A stretch of 64,000 nt of DNA, taken from assembly GCA_029561345.1 (NCBI GenBank), contig JAKQJC010000031.1:1-64000 (forward strand), in the 5' to 3' direction. The translations under genes were made by a program, and so were the position numbers. This DNA comes from Chloroflexota bacterium (GTDB lineage: Bacteria; Chloroflexota; Anaerolineae; Anaerolineales; Anaerolineaceae). Positions 17,288 through 26,484 of the stretch are shown in pieces. The notes beneath the pieces were generated by a model. It ran no database searches. It had not been told where the DNA came from and saw nothing but the letters and a program-made list of their open reading frames with translations. Position 1 is the first letter of the stretch, and each line of letters starts with the position of its first letter.

Positions 17288-19207
17288 ATGCGCATCATCA
17301 AACGGATCTATTTTTACCTGATGGCGCTGATCAGCCTCGAGGTGGTGGTGTGGGGCATCATCAACCTGGCGCGCACCATTCTCAACACCACCACCATCGG
17401 CAGCCTGGCGGTGGACCTGGCCGGAGCTCTTTCGAGCATTCTGGTGGGGCTGCCCATTTTCCTCTTTCACTGGCTCAAAGCGCAAAATGAGGCGCTCAAA
17501 GATGACGAGGAGCGCGGTTCGGGCGTGCGCGCCGCTTTCTTCTACGCCGCCCTGTTTATTCTGCTGGCGCCGGTGGCGCAGAACCTGCTGGCCATGGCCA
17601 GCCGCGCCTTCTTCCTGCTGTTCAACGCCCCCGGCACGCCCTATATCGGCGAGGGACAGGGCTGGGGCGACAACCTGGCCGCCGTCATCGTCAACCTGCT
17701 GGTGGCCATCTATTTTTACATTCGCCTGCAAAGCGACTGGAAAGCCCTGCCCGCCCACCCGCCGCTCGGCGACGTGCGGCGCTTTTACCGCTACCTGTGG
17801 GTGCTTTACAGCCTGGCCCTGGGCCTGTTCGGCATTCAGCAAACCCTGCTGTTTGTGCTGCGCCTGCCCGCCGATACCATTGATGCCGCCGAAGACCTGC
17901 TGAGCAACGGGCTGGCCTTTATGCTGGTGGGCATTCCGCTGTGGGTGGTGATGTGGCAGATGGTGCAGCGCAGCACTGTCCAGCCAGGGGAACGCAGCTC
18001 AAACCTGCGCCTGAGCGTCCTTTACGGGCTGGCTCTCGCCGCCGCGGTGGTGACCATTTCTGCCGGGGTCAGCGTGCTGTCCACCCTTTTTGATGCCCTC
18101 TTCAAACCGCTGACCATGGCGGCCTTCTTTGAACGATCAGCCACCGCCCTTTCGGTGACCGCCAGCGCCGGGCTGGTCTGGGCCTATTACCTGCACTGGC
18201 TGAACCTGGATCTGCGCGAAATCAGCGAGGCGCCGCGCCAGGCCGCCCTGCGCCGGGTTTACGGGTACCTGCTGGCAGCGCTGGGGTTCGGCTTCATGCT
18301 GTCGGGCATCATTCAACTGACCGGCGTACTGATTGATCAGATCTTTGGCACTCCCATCAGCGCCTATACGTATTACTCGCCGCTCAGCGCCGGGCTGGCC
18401 ACCCTGCTGGCGGGCCTGCCGCTGTGGCTGGTTTTCTGGCTGGGCCTGCAAAAAGAAGCCCTGCAAAGCGGCGACGCCGGCGACCATGCCCGCCGCTCGG
18501 TGCTGCGCAAAATTTACCTTTACGTGGCCATTTTCGCCAACCTGGCCGGCACAATGGCCGGGGCAGGCATGCTCTTTTTCCTGCTGCTGCGCAGCCTGCT
18601 CGGCGACCCGCCGGAGGAAGCCCTGCGCCAGGGGGTGGAAAATGCCCGCCTGCTGCTGGTGTTTGCTCTCTGGCTGGCCTATCACATTGCCACCCTGGTG
18701 CGCGATGGGCGCACGGCCTCGCAAAGCCTGATTGAAAAGCACAGCGCCTTCCCGGTGATCATCCTTGACGACGGCAGCGGGGTGGCCGAAGCCCTGCGCC
18801 AGGAGCTGGGCCGCCAGGCCCCGCATATTCCGGTGGCCGTGCAGGATCTCTCGCTGGGCATTCCCCCTGAAGGACTTTCCGGCGCGCGGGCAGCCATGCT
18901 CACCGCCAGCGCCGCCACCCACCCCTCAGAGGCGCTGCGCCTGTGGCTGAATGACTTCGCCGGCCAGCAGATCATCCTGCCGACGGCCGGCAGCGGGCAG
19001 GTCTGGGTGGGCGCCAACAGCGGGCAGGATGCCCGCCTGATCCAACAGGCGGCCCAGGCCGCGCGCCAGATGGCCGAAGGGCAGCCGGTGCGCTTCAGCG
19101 GCGGATCCTCGCCCTGGGTGATTCTGCTGATGGTGCTGGGCGGTTTTGTGCTTTTCAACATTCTTTCCCTCCTGGTGAACATTGTTATGGGTTTTTCCAT
19201 GATGTAA
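17288..19207 (+). CDS. DUF5671 multi-repeat integral membrane protein
   Basis: 639 residues. Four related modules of about four TM helices each, starting near residues 1, 155, 320 and 395. Each begins with a basic-aromatic motif such as IKRIYFYLMALISL, VRRFYRYLWVLYSL, LRRVYGYLLAALGF and LRKIYLYVAIFANL, the DUF5671 pattern. A soluble region (about 475-600) follows and then a final TM. The internal repeats suggest duplication. Function unknown; such proteins are common in Chloroflexota. It is followed by dnaN after 68 nt. Confidence 0.8.
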   Translation: MRIIKRIYFYLMALISLEVVVWGIINLARTILNTTTIGSLAVDLAGALSSILVGLPIFLFHWLKAQNEALKDDEERGSGVRAAFFYAALFILLAPVAQNLLAMASRAFFLLFNAPGTPYIGEGQGWGDNLAAVIVNLLVAIYFYIRLQSDWKALPAHPPLGDVRRFYRYLWVLYSLALGLFGIQQTLLFVLRLPADTIDAAEDLLSNGLAFMLVGIPLWVVMWQMVQRSTVQPGERSSNLRLSVLYGLALAAAVVTISAGVSVLSTLFDALFKPLTMAAFFERSATALSVTASAGLVWAYYLHWLNLDLREISEAPRQAALRRVYGYLLAALGFGFMLSGIIQLTGVLIDQIFGTPISAYTYYSPLSAGLATLLAGLPLWLVFWLGLQKEALQSGDAGDHARRSVLRKIYLYVAIFANLAGTMAGAGMLFFLLLRSLLGDPPEEALRQGVENARLLLVFALWLAYHIATLVRDGRTASQSLIEKHSAFPVIILDDGSGVAEALRQELGRQAPHIPVAVQDLSLGIPPEGLSGARAAMLTASAATHPSEALRLWLNDFAGQQIILPTAGSGQVWVGANSGQDARLIQQAAQAARQMAEGQPVRFSGGSSPWVILLMVLGGFVLFNILSLLVNIVMGFSMM

Positions 19208-19219
19208 ACTGGAAAATAT

Positions 19220-19246
19220 TTGCAACCTGATGTATACTGATACAAA
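19220..19246 (+). promoter_or_regulatory. Possible dnaN promoter
   Basis: TTGCAA and TACAAA with a 15-bp spacer, 30 bp upstream of the ATG. The spacing is suboptimal. Confidence 0.3.
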
Positions 19247-19275
19247 ATTCGTCGAGAGAGAAAGGCTTGGCTTTC

Positions 19276-20406
19276 ATGAAAGTAACCGTACCTCAACAAC
19301 AGCTCGCTCACGGACTTAGCGTTGTCTCGCGTGCCGTTTCTCCACGCAACACACTGCCCGTACTGGCGAACATCCTGATCGCCACAGATGAAGGCCGACT
19401 GCGCCTTTCGGCCACCAATCTCGAACTGGGCATCACCTGCTGGATTAACGCCCGCGTTGACGAAGAAGGCTCCACCACCATGCCGGCGCGCACTTTTGCC
19501 GACCTGGTGAATGCCCTGCCCAACGATCAGGTGAGCATGACCCTGAACGCCATCAACCAGACCCTGACCGTGCGCTGCGGCAGCTCCACCACGGATATCA
19601 AAGGCATTGACGCCCAGGAATTTCCGCCCATGCCCGTGCCGGATCCCAACGACGGTGTGACGGTGCGCGTAGGGGACTTTAAGGAAATGATTCAACAGGT
19701 GGCCTTCGCCGCATCCACCGATGATGTGCGCCCGGTGCTGACCGGCGTGCTGGTGACCATCAACGGCACCGATATGACCATGGCGGCCACCGACGGTTTT
19801 CGTGTATCAATCCGCAAGGCCACCATCGACAACCTGCGCGGTTACAGCGCCTCGGCCATCATCCCGGCGCGCGCGCTCACCGAGCTGGCGCGCATCGCCA
19901 CCGAGCCCGAAGGGCTGATCTCGATGACCGTGCCGGCCGGCCGCGGCCAGGTGATTTTCCACATGAAGGATGTGGAACTGGTTTCGCAGCTCATCGACGG
20001 CAATTTCCCCGATTACAAAGCCATTGTGCCCCGCTCGTTCAAGACGCGCACCATCCTCTCCACCGCCGCCCTGCTCAAAGCCTGCAAGCAGGCCGAAATC
20101 ATCGCCCGCGAAGGCACCAATGTGGCGCGGTTGAACATCAACCCCTCGGATATCGCCGCCCCCGGACATATCGAGGTCTCGGCGCAGTCAGAACAGACCG
20201 GCTCCAGCGAAGCCATGGTGGATGCCACTGTGGACGGCGTGCCGCTGCTGATTGCCTTCAACGTCAAGTTCCTGCGCGAAGTGCTGGAAATCATCAAGAC
20301 CCCCAACGTGGTTATTGAGACCAACGCCGCCAACAGCCCGGGCATGGTGCGCCCGGTAGGCGATGAAACCTTCACGCACGTGATCATGCCCATGCACCTG
20401 GGCTGA
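19276..20406 (+). CDS. dnaN: DNA polymerase III beta subunit (sliding clamp)
   Basis: 376 residues from the ATG at 19276 (MKVTVPQQQLAHGL). An in-frame TTG at 19267 sits almost on the AAAGG ribosome site and is unlikely. Three clamp domains are recognisable: LPVLANILI and LSATNLELGI in domain 1, FAASTDDVRPVLTGVL in domain 2, and the C-terminal THVIMPMHLG that binds clamp partners. It encircles DNA and tethers the replicase. dnaA and recF, frequent neighbours, are absent; a DnaA-box cluster lies 16 kb away. Confidence 0.96.
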   Translation: MKVTVPQQQLAHGLSVVSRAVSPRNTLPVLANILIATDEGRLRLSATNLELGITCWINARVDEEGSTTMPARTFADLVNALPNDQVSMTLNAINQTLTVRCGSSTTDIKGIDAQEFPPMPVPDPNDGVTVRVGDFKEMIQQVAFAASTDDVRPVLTGVLVTINGTDMTMAATDGFRVSIRKATIDNLRGYSASAIIPARALTELARIATEPEGLISMTVPAGRGQVIFHMKDVELVSQLIDGNFPDYKAIVPRSFKTRTILSTAALLKACKQAEIIAREGTNVARLNINPSDIAAPGHIEVSAQSEQTGSSEAMVDATVDGVPLLIAFNVKFLREVLEIIKTPNVVIETNAANSPGMVRPVGDETFTHVIMPMHLG

Positions 20407-20431
20407 TGCACCCCACACCATCATGATCATC

Positions 20432-20468
20432 AAGGGTTTTGACAGCTCGCGCCGTCAAAACCCTTTTT
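20432..20468 (+). terminator. Intrinsic terminator of dnaN
   Basis: AAGGGTTTTGAC pairs with GTCAAAACCCTT, followed by TTT. Confidence 0.9.
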
Positions 20469-20470
20469 GC

Positions 20471-20548
20471 AAATTTCTGCCGGTGCGCCGCCAGAAATTT
20501 CCCGGATGATCGCAAAGGTGCATTTGTTAAACAAATTAACAAATGCAC
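20471..20548. promoter_or_regulatory. Two perfect inverted repeats before the PEP-binding gene
   Basis: AAATTTCTG/CAGAAATTT (20471-20500), then a 13-bp perfect repeat GTGCATTTGTTAA/TTAACAAATGCAC around ACAAA (20518-20548). The second ends 52 nt before the ATG. It could be an operator or an RNA hairpin. Confidence 0.5.
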
Positions 20549-20600
20549 AGCGGCTGTTTTCAGCCATATATCATCCCTGCCCTTTCTTCCTGGAGGCGCC

Positions 20601-22940
20601 ATGACCCTGCCACCCCGCTCATCTGAACAAATGCTCAGCATTTACCTGGCCCTGGGACAATACCCCATCCTATCCAGCCGCATCCGCAGCCGCATGCGCC
20701 GCGAGCTGTTCACCCGCGGCATTCTCAGCCAGCGCAGCTTCGACGTGGAAGTGACCGAAAAGGCCATTCTCTCGCAGAAGCGCGAAGGCCTGAACAACCC
20801 CACGGTGGAAGAAACCAGCGAGGTGTGGAAATATCGCCTCACCGCCATCCGCGACCAGCTCACCGACTATTACTTCAGCCGGCATCTCAGCTTTGAGCTG
20901 TTCAACCGCCTGGTGAAAGAGGTGCTGGATGAGCGCGGCGTGCCGGCCGAGACCACCATGCTTTCATTTAATCCTGAGCTTTCACCGCTGGATATGCTCT
21001 TTGAACAGGGCATGGCCATCGAAAGCGTGCCGCTGGAAGAACGCGGCAACCTGGCCCCCCGCCTGCAGGAGATCAAGGTGGTGCTGATCCGCACCCTCAT
21101 CAGTGATCAGCTTCCTTACATTAATATTGCGAAGGAATGGTTCACCGTGGGCGACCTGGCCGACATCCGCCACCGCATGATCGGCCCGGGGCGCATCGGC
21201 GGTAAAGCGGCCGGCATGCTGCTGGCGCGGCGCATCCTGGCCGAAGTGGCCGAAGAAGATTTGCGCAATGCCATCAAAATTCCCGAATCCTATTTCATGG
21301 GTTCCGACCTGCTCTATTCCTACATGTCGGCCAACAACCTGGTGCACTGGAACGACCAGAAATATAAGACCGAAACGCAAATGCGCGCCGATTTCCCCCT
21401 CATCCAGAAGGATTTTGAGGCCGGCGCCTTCCCGCCGGATATTCTTGCCAACCTGGAAGTGCTGCTGTCAAAGGTGGGCAAACACCCCATGATCGTGCGT
21501 TCTTCCAGCCTGCTGGAAGATAACTTCGGCACCTCTTTTGCCGGAAAATACGAATCGATCTTCTGCCCCAACCAGCTTTCGCTGATGGAAAATCTGCGCG
21601 ACCTCACCCGCGCCATTGCGCGCATTTACGCCTCCACCCTCAACCCCAACGCCCTGCTTTACCGGCGCAGCCGCGGCCTGCAGGATTACGACGAGCGCAT
21701 GGCCATCCTGATCCAGGAAGTGGAAGGCGAAAAATGCGACCATTACTACTTCCCGCACCTGGCGGGCGTGGCCTTCGGCCACAACCTTTACCGCTGGGCG
21801 CCGCAAATCCGCCGCGAAGACGGCTTTGTCCGCCTGGTGTGGGGGCTGGGCACGCGGGCGGTGGACCGGGTGGGCAATGATTATCCGCGCCTGGTGGCGC
21901 TTTCGCACCCGCTGCTGCGCCCCTCCAACACGGTCAAATCCATCCGGCGCTATTCGCAGCAGTTTGTGGATGTGCTGGACCTGGATGACAACACCTTCAA
22001 AACCCTGTCCATTTACGACGTGCTGCAGTTCCGCTATCCGCCGCTGCGCTACATCGCCCAGCTTGACCAGGAAGGGTACATCAGCTCCATCCGCACCATT
22101 GCCACGGAAGGCAGCAAGCAGCAGCTGGTGCTGACCTTTGATGACCTGTTGCGGCGCACGTCGTTTGCCGAATACCTGCGCACCATGCTCAAACTGCTCG
22201 AGCAGCATTACCGCGCCCCGGTGGATATGGAATTCACCGCCGAGCTTTCAAATATCGAAAGCGGGCGGGCCAGCGTCAAAATTGCCATTGTGCAGTGCCG
22301 CCCGCAAAGCCATTTGCGCGAGGCCGAAGGCGTGACCCTGCCGGCCAACCTGCCGCCGGAGGATATCATCTTCGCGTCGCATTTCATGATCCCGCAGGGA
22401 CATATCCCGCAGATTCGCTATGTGCTGTTTGTGCCGCATGAAGCTTATTTCTCTCTGCCCTCGCCTGAGGCGCGCTTTGAGCTGGAACGCGCCATTGGCC
22501 GCCTGAATGCCGCCCTGGAAGGCCAAACCTTCATTTGCGTGGGGCCGGGACGCTGGGGCACCTCCAACCCGGACCTGGGCGTGCATATTGATTACGGCGA
22601 TATTTACAACAGCAAGGCGCTGGTGGAGGTTTCCGGGCAGGATGTGGGCCTGCCGCCCGAGCCCTCGCTGGGCACGCATTTCTTCCAGGATCTGCTGGAA
22701 GCGCAAATTTTCCCAGTGGCGCTCTGGCTGGATGAAAAGGAAGCCGTGTTCAACCGCGCCTTCTTCTATGATATGCCCAACAGCCTTGAAAAGTGGATCC
22801 CGGCCAGCGAAACGGTGAAGAACTGCCTGCGCCTGATTGATGTGGCCGATTTTCGCGCGGGCCATGCCATGAACCTGACCATGGACAGCGACAAGAGCCA
22901 GGGACTGGCTTACCTGGTTCCGGCCCGGCAGCGCAGCTGA
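20601..22940 (+). CDS. PEP/pyruvate-binding domain protein (PPDK/PEP-synthase N-terminal type)
   Basis: 779 residues from the ATG at 20601, with TGGAGG 4 nt upstream; an upstream in-frame start would lie inside the dnaN terminator. The central part carries the nucleotide-binding features of PF01326: GPGRIGGKAAGMLLARRIL and MIVRSSSLLEDNFGTSFAGKYES. The phosphohistidine and PEP-binding C-terminal domains of true PEP synthase or PPDK are not visible. It probably is a related ATP-grasp phosphotransferase of unknown substrate. It is followed by a hairpin and the parS sites. Confidence 0.8.
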   Translation: MTLPPRSSEQMLSIYLALGQYPILSSRIRSRMRRELFTRGILSQRSFDVEVTEKAILSQKREGLNNPTVEETSEVWKYRLTAIRDQLTDYYFSRHLSFELFNRLVKEVLDERGVPAETTMLSFNPELSPLDMLFEQGMAIESVPLEERGNLAPRLQEIKVVLIRTLISDQLPYINIAKEWFTVGDLADIRHRMIGPGRIGGKAAGMLLARRILAEVAEEDLRNAIKIPESYFMGSDLLYSYMSANNLVHWNDQKYKTETQMRADFPLIQKDFEAGAFPPDILANLEVLLSKVGKHPMIVRSSSLLEDNFGTSFAGKYESIFCPNQLSLMENLRDLTRAIARIYASTLNPNALLYRRSRGLQDYDERMAILIQEVEGEKCDHYYFPHLAGVAFGHNLYRWAPQIRREDGFVRLVWGLGTRAVDRVGNDYPRLVALSHPLLRPSNTVKSIRRYSQQFVDVLDLDDNTFKTLSIYDVLQFRYPPLRYIAQLDQEGYISSIRTIATEGSKQQLVLTFDDLLRRTSFAEYLRTMLKLLEQHYRAPVDMEFTAELSNIESGRASVKIAIVQCRPQSHLREAEGVTLPANLPPEDIIFASHFMIPQGHIPQIRYVLFVPHEAYFSLPSPEARFELERAIGRLNAALEGQTFICVGPGRWGTSNPDLGVHIDYGDIYNSKALVEVSGQDVGLPPEPSLGTHFFQDLLEAQIFPVALWLDEKEAVFNRAFFYDMPNSLEKWIPASETVKNCLRLIDVADFRAGHAMNLTMDSDKSQGLAYLVPARQRS

Positions 22941-22985
22941 ACATCTGCCGGATTCCCTGCCCTCTCATCCCATCCGGCAGATGTT
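22940..22985. terminator. Hairpin after the PEP-binding gene
   Basis: AACATCTGCCGGAT (22940-22953) pairs with ATCCGGCAGATGTT (22972-22985). The T run is weak and overlaps parS site 1. Confidence 0.5.
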
Positions 22986-22997
22986 TCACGTGAAACA
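22982..22997. other. parS: parS centromere site 1
   Basis: TGTTTCACGTGAAACA is a perfect 16-bp match to the conserved chromosomal ParB-binding site. It is intergenic. Confidence 0.92.
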
Positions 22998-23032
22998 TCC
23001 ATCCGGAAAAGCCGGCGAAAACCTGGCTGGCA

Positions 23033-23048
23033 TGTTTCACGTGAAACA
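23033..23048. other. parS: parS centromere site 2
   Basis: A second perfect TGTTTCACGTGAAACA, 51 bp from the first. No parA or parB gene is in the window. Confidence 0.92.
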
Positions 23049-23090
23049 AAACACCCGCCCCATTGAAAATATGGGGCGGGTGCTGCTTTT
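23043..23090. terminator. Terminator of the zinc-ribbon membrane protein gene
   Basis: CACCCGCCCCAT (23052-23063) pairs with ATGGGGCGGGTG (23071-23082). On the minus strand it is followed by TTTTGTTT; the plus strand also has a short T run. Confidence 0.8.
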
Positions 23091-23103
23091 CCGCAAAAAC
23101 ACT

Positions 23104-23895
23104 TTAGACCTCATCCACGTAGCGGGAATCTTCCAGCTGTTCGCGCTTTTCCGCTTCGCCATCGTGGTTTTTCAGCACCGGCTGGCTGTCAGCCAGGGCC
23201 AGTTCCGCTTTTTCGGCCGCATCCAGGGCTTCGCGGCTGCGCAGGGGCACCACCGCCGCCCATTTACCGCAGAAGCTGCACTGGGCATAAACATGCGTCA
23301 GCAGGTTAAAGCTCCACCACGGCAGCGGGTAAACCCGCCCGCAGCGCGGGCAGATGGCCCCGCCTTTGAACCCATAAGAACGGCTGGCGCCCAGAGGCAG
23401 GCGTTGATTTTCTTCCTTGTGGCGCAGCGTCCACAGGGTTGACCCGCCGCCAATCACCATCAGGATAATCACAATCAGGCCAATTGGGCCCAGAATGCCC
23501 GTCACTGCCTGCGATTCCTGCTCGGCGGTGGCAAATTCATATTCGCGCGGCGCCACCTCCACCACCTTGCCCGAAGCGGTCTCAACCCGCGCCCCCAGGC
23601 GGTGCAGGCCGTAAGGATAACTTTCGGTCTGGAACTGGAAGTCAAACGGCGACTGTTCCTTCACAGCCATTTCCTGTCCATCGAGCAGGTAGGTCACCTT
23701 CGTGATCGCATCGTCGGCGGGGCCGCCCACCACGCTGAGGGTGAACAGGCCTTTGATCTGTTTGCCGCCGCCGTAACCGAAGTTGCGGTTGACGTTCAGA
23801 CGGTATTCCGCGCTCTGCGCCAGGGCAGTGCCCACCAGCAGCAGGCCCAGCAGACAGGCCAGGGCTAAAGAACGAAGCCATTTCATTTTTTTCAT
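23104..23895 (-). CDS. Exported membrane protein with cytoplasmic zinc ribbon, ABC-associated
   Basis: 263 residues: a signal peptide (about 5-26, ending TALAQ), an extracellular beta-sandwich-like domain (27-125), one TM (about 133-155) and a cytoplasmic zinc ribbon with CPRCGRVYP and CSFCGKW. It lies 7 nt after the ABC-2 permease gene on the same strand, forming an ATPase-permease-this gene operon. It may be an accessory or sensor part of that exporter. I know no named family for it. Confidence 0.7.
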   Translation of the reverse strand: MKKMKWLRSLALACLLGLLLVGTALAQSAEYRLNVNRNFGYGGGKQIKGLFTLSVVGGPADDAITKVTYLLDGQEMAVKEQSPFDFQFQTESYPYGLHRLGARVETASGKVVEVAPREYEFATAEQESQAVTGILGPIGLIVIILMVIGGGSTLWTLRHKEENQRLPLGASRSYGFKGGAICPRCGRVYPLPWWSFNLLTHVYAQCSFCGKWAAVVPLRSREALDAAEKAELALADSQPVLKNHDGEAEKREQLEDSRYVDEV

Positions 23896-23902
23896 CTCAA
23901 CC

Positions 23903-24688
23903 TCACTTCCAGCGGGTCAAAATCTGTTCGCGCTGGAAAATCCGCGCCGCCAGGTAGATCAGGCCCACATTGGCCGCAGCCATCAGGGCGCTGAAAATCA
24001 GCATCACCGGCACGTTGATAATCAGCCAGCCCGCCAGCTGCCCAAACAGCAGCAGCATCACCGGCACAATGAAGACCGCCGAAATCTGCTCCGCCACCCG
24101 CGGATCATTGACCCGCGAAGAGACAATCACGGCAAAGATGGTCGAGGCGATGGCCATCAACGGGCCCACCAGCAGAATGGCAATCAGCCAGGTGGGGCTG
24201 AGCATGTACGCCATCAGGCCGGGCGTGCCCCCCACCAGCGGGGTGAGCGCCACAAAAATGCCAAAGAAAACAATGGTCACCGCCAGCGCCGGGAGAGCCG
24301 AGGCCAGGGTTTTGCCGGCCAGCAGCTCTTCGGTGGTGATGGGCGTGGCCAGCAGGGGTTCCAGGCTGCGGGTGGCTTTCTCGCCCACCACGCTGTAAGC
24401 AGCGATGGTGATGGGGATGATCACCGGCATCATCATGAACATCAGCAAGAACTGGTTGATCATGTAAATTTGCAGGCAGTCCTTGGCCGAGGCCGTGCCG
24501 CAAATGGTGGCGAAGGAAGCGGGCATATCGGAAGTCTCACTGGGAATCAGGTCCCCGCTGGTGACAAAGATAAAAATCAGGGGCATGGCGGTGAACAGCA
24601 GCGGCAGCAAAACGATGGTCCAAAAAACCATCTTGTTCTTGAACACCTCAGCCCATTCCTTATCAATAATCGTCTGGATGCGGTTCAT
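23903..24688 (-). CDS. ABC-2 type transporter permease
   Basis: 261 residues with six predicted TM helices. It starts with a short cytoplasmic helix (IIDKEWAEVFKNKMVFW) typical of NatB/ABC-2 permeases. It lies 4 nt after the ATPase gene and would form the membrane part of an exporter with it. Substrate unknown; Na+ or a lipid/peptide are family possibilities only. Confidence 0.85.
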   Translation of the reverse strand: MNRIQTIIDKEWAEVFKNKMVFWTIVLLPLLFTAMPLIFIFVTSGDLIPSETSDMPASFATICGTASAKDCLQIYMINQFLLMFMMMPVIIPITIAAYSVVGEKATRSLEPLLATPITTEELLAGKTLASALPALAVTIVFFGIFVALTPLVGGTPGLMAYMLSPTWLIAILLVGPLMAIASTIFAVIVSSRVNDPRVAEQISAVFIVPVMLLLFGQLAGWLIINVPVMLIFSALMAAANVGLIYLAARIFQREQILTRWK

Positions 24689-24692
24689 GGCG

Positions 24693-25625
24693 CTATCCCT
24701 TCGTTTCGTTAATCGTTTGCAGGTAAATATCTTCCAGTGAATGGCGCAGCTCGCCCACGAAGCGCACTTCGGCGCCGGCTTCCACCAGGCGGCGGATGAT
24801 GACCGGGTTTTGCGCCTCAGGGTCCTTCAGGTCCACCACCAGCTTGTTATCCACAGGTTTTACGCCGGTGACAAAGGGCAGCTCGCTGACCATGGCTGTC
24901 CATTCGGGGGCCAGGCTGGCCAGGTTGAAGACCACGGTGCGGCCAAACATGCGCTGGCGCAAGGCATCGGGCGTATCCACGGTGATCAGCCGCGATTTAA
25001 AGATGCCGATGCGCTGGCAAAGCCGGTCAGCCTCATCCAGGTTGTGGGTGCAGAGGAAGATGGTTTTGCCTTCCTTTTTCAGGTCGTCGATAAAATCGCG
25101 CACCAGGTGCGCCGCCTCAGGGTCCAGCCCGCTGGTCGGCTCATCGAGGAAGATGACACTGGGTTCGTGAAGCAGGGTGCGGGCAATGGCCAGCTTCTGG
25201 CGCATGCCTTTGGAAAAACTGCCCACCTCGTCAAAACGCCGTTCCCACAGGCCCAGCATGCGCAGGTATTTTTCAACCTGGCCCGGCACATCTTTGACAC
25301 CGTAGAGACGGGCAAAAATGGTCAGGTTTTTATCGGCGCTGAGGCGTTCATACATGCCGGGGGTTTCAGTGAGAATGCCCACGCAGGCGCGCACTTTCTG
25401 GCCGTGTTTGACCACATCATAATTGTTGACCACAGCCCGCCCACGGGTGGGCGCAATCAGGCTGCACAGCATGCGCACGGTGGTGGTCTTGCCGGCGCCG
25501 TTGGGCCCCAAAAAGCCGAAGACTTCGCCTTCGTTGACTTCCAGGGTCAGGTCATTCACCGCCACCAGGGGTGGTTTTTTCTTATCCGTGATAAACTCTT
25601 TGGTTAATCCTTCAATTTTTATCAT
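24693..25625 (-). CDS. ABC transporter ATP-binding protein (ABC-2 exporter)
   Basis: 310 residues from the ATG at 25625 (MIKIEGLTKEF), with GAGG about 9 nt upstream. Walker A GPNGAGKTTT, signature FSKGMRQK, Walker B VIFLDEPTSGLD and switch His in FLCTHNLDEAD are intact. A ~70-residue C-terminal extension is typical of the CcmA/NatA group. It is the first gene of the three-gene export operon. Confidence 0.93.
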   Translation of the reverse strand: MIKIEGLTKEFITDKKKPPLVAVNDLTLEVNEGEVFGFLGPNGAGKTTTVRMLCSLIAPTRGRAVVNNYDVVKHGQKVRACVGILTETPGMYERLSADKNLTIFARLYGVKDVPGQVEKYLRMLGLWERRFDEVGSFSKGMRQKLAIARTLLHEPSVIFLDEPTSGLDPEAAHLVRDFIDDLKKEGKTIFLCTHNLDEADRLCQRIGIFKSRLITVDTPDALRQRMFGRTVVFNLASLAPEWTAMVSELPFVTGVKPVDNKLVVDLKDPEAQNPVIIRRLVEAGAEVRFVGELRHSLEDIYLQTINETKG

Positions 25626-25876
25626 ATGGTTATCCTCATCAGGCGGGCCTGCGCAACGGGCGGCAGGATACAAGATAGAGTCTATACCTAAAGGCGGCGG
25701 GGGTCAATCCGCCTTAAGGCCTGTTTGAAACTGGCCTTAAGACCTGTAGATATATTTTATATATATAGTATAAATATATTTTAATATCCGTCCCGGCTGC
25801 GGGGTTTATTTTGGACAAGATATGCTAAAATAAACCCATATGTGCACTTCCTGTGTTTTTCCGGGAAAATTGAGCC
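25626..25876. promoter_or_regulatory. Divergent control region between ABC operon and ECF sigma gene
   Basis: Contains a 9-bp inverted repeat CTTAAGGCC/GGCCTTAAG (25713-25741), a very AT-rich stretch (25751-25786) and a perfect 11-bp inverted repeat GGGTTTATTTT-N14-AAAATAAACCC (25802-25837) ending 39 nt before the sigma start. The last is a good operator candidate. No clear -35/-10 pair could be fixed. Confidence 0.45.
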
Positions 25877-26479
25877 ATGGATGAAACTTTGCTCATTCAA
25901 TATGCGGTCAAGGGCGATCTGGACGCATTTAACCGCCTGGTGCTGGCCTATCAGGACATGGCCTTCAACCTCGCCTACCGCATGTTGGGCGATAATGCGA
26001 CTGCCGAGGACGCCACCCAGCAGGCTTTCATCTCCGCCTACCGCAGTCTTTCTTCCTACCGCGGCGGATCGTTCCGCGCCTGGGTAATGCGCATGGTCAC
26101 CAATGCCTGTTATGACGAGCTGCGCCGCCAGAAGCGCCACCCTGAGACCCCGCTTGAGCCGGAAAACAACGAAGAAGAGGAAATCGAATCGCCGCGCTGG
26201 ATGGCTGATGACGGCGCTTCGCCGGAAGAGCTGGCCGAAGCAAAGGAACTTGACCAGGCCATTCAGCACTGCCTGGGCGGACTGTCTGAAGAGTTCCGAT
26301 CGGTGGTTATCCTGGTGGATATCCAGGGCATGGACTATGACGAGGTGTCGGCGGTGGTGAAAACCCCGCTGGGCACCATCAAAAGCCGCCTGGCCCGCGC
26401 CCGGCAAAAATTGCGCCATTGTTTGCAGGGTTTTGGGGAACTTTTACCGGCTGCATTTCGTCTGGAGTCTGAGGATTAA
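25877..26479 (+). CDS. ECF RNA polymerase sigma factor
   Basis: 200 residues. Sigma region 2 lies at about 10-80 (FNRLVLAYQDMAFNLAYRML, then DATQQAFISAYRSL). An acidic linker (about 95-125) follows, then region 4 (130-185) with LSEEFRSVVILVDIQGMDYDEV and GTIKSRLARARQKLR. It directs polymerase to stress-type promoters. The next gene, 5 nt downstream, encodes a membrane protein in the position of its anti-sigma factor. Confidence 0.93.
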   Translation: MDETLLIQYAVKGDLDAFNRLVLAYQDMAFNLAYRMLGDNATAEDATQQAFISAYRSLSSYRGGSFRAWVMRMVTNACYDELRRQKRHPETPLEPENNEEEEIESPRWMADDGASPEELAEAKELDQAIQHCLGGLSEEFRSVVILVDIQGMDYDEVSAVVKTPLGTIKSRLARARQKLRHCLQGFGELLPAAFRLESED

Positions 26480-26484
26480 TCAAG

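Noticed and set aside
22750-23049. Minus-strand ORF containing MFHVKH twice
   Set aside because: MFHVKH is simply the translation of parS; the ORF otherwise overlaps the PEP-binding gene antisense.
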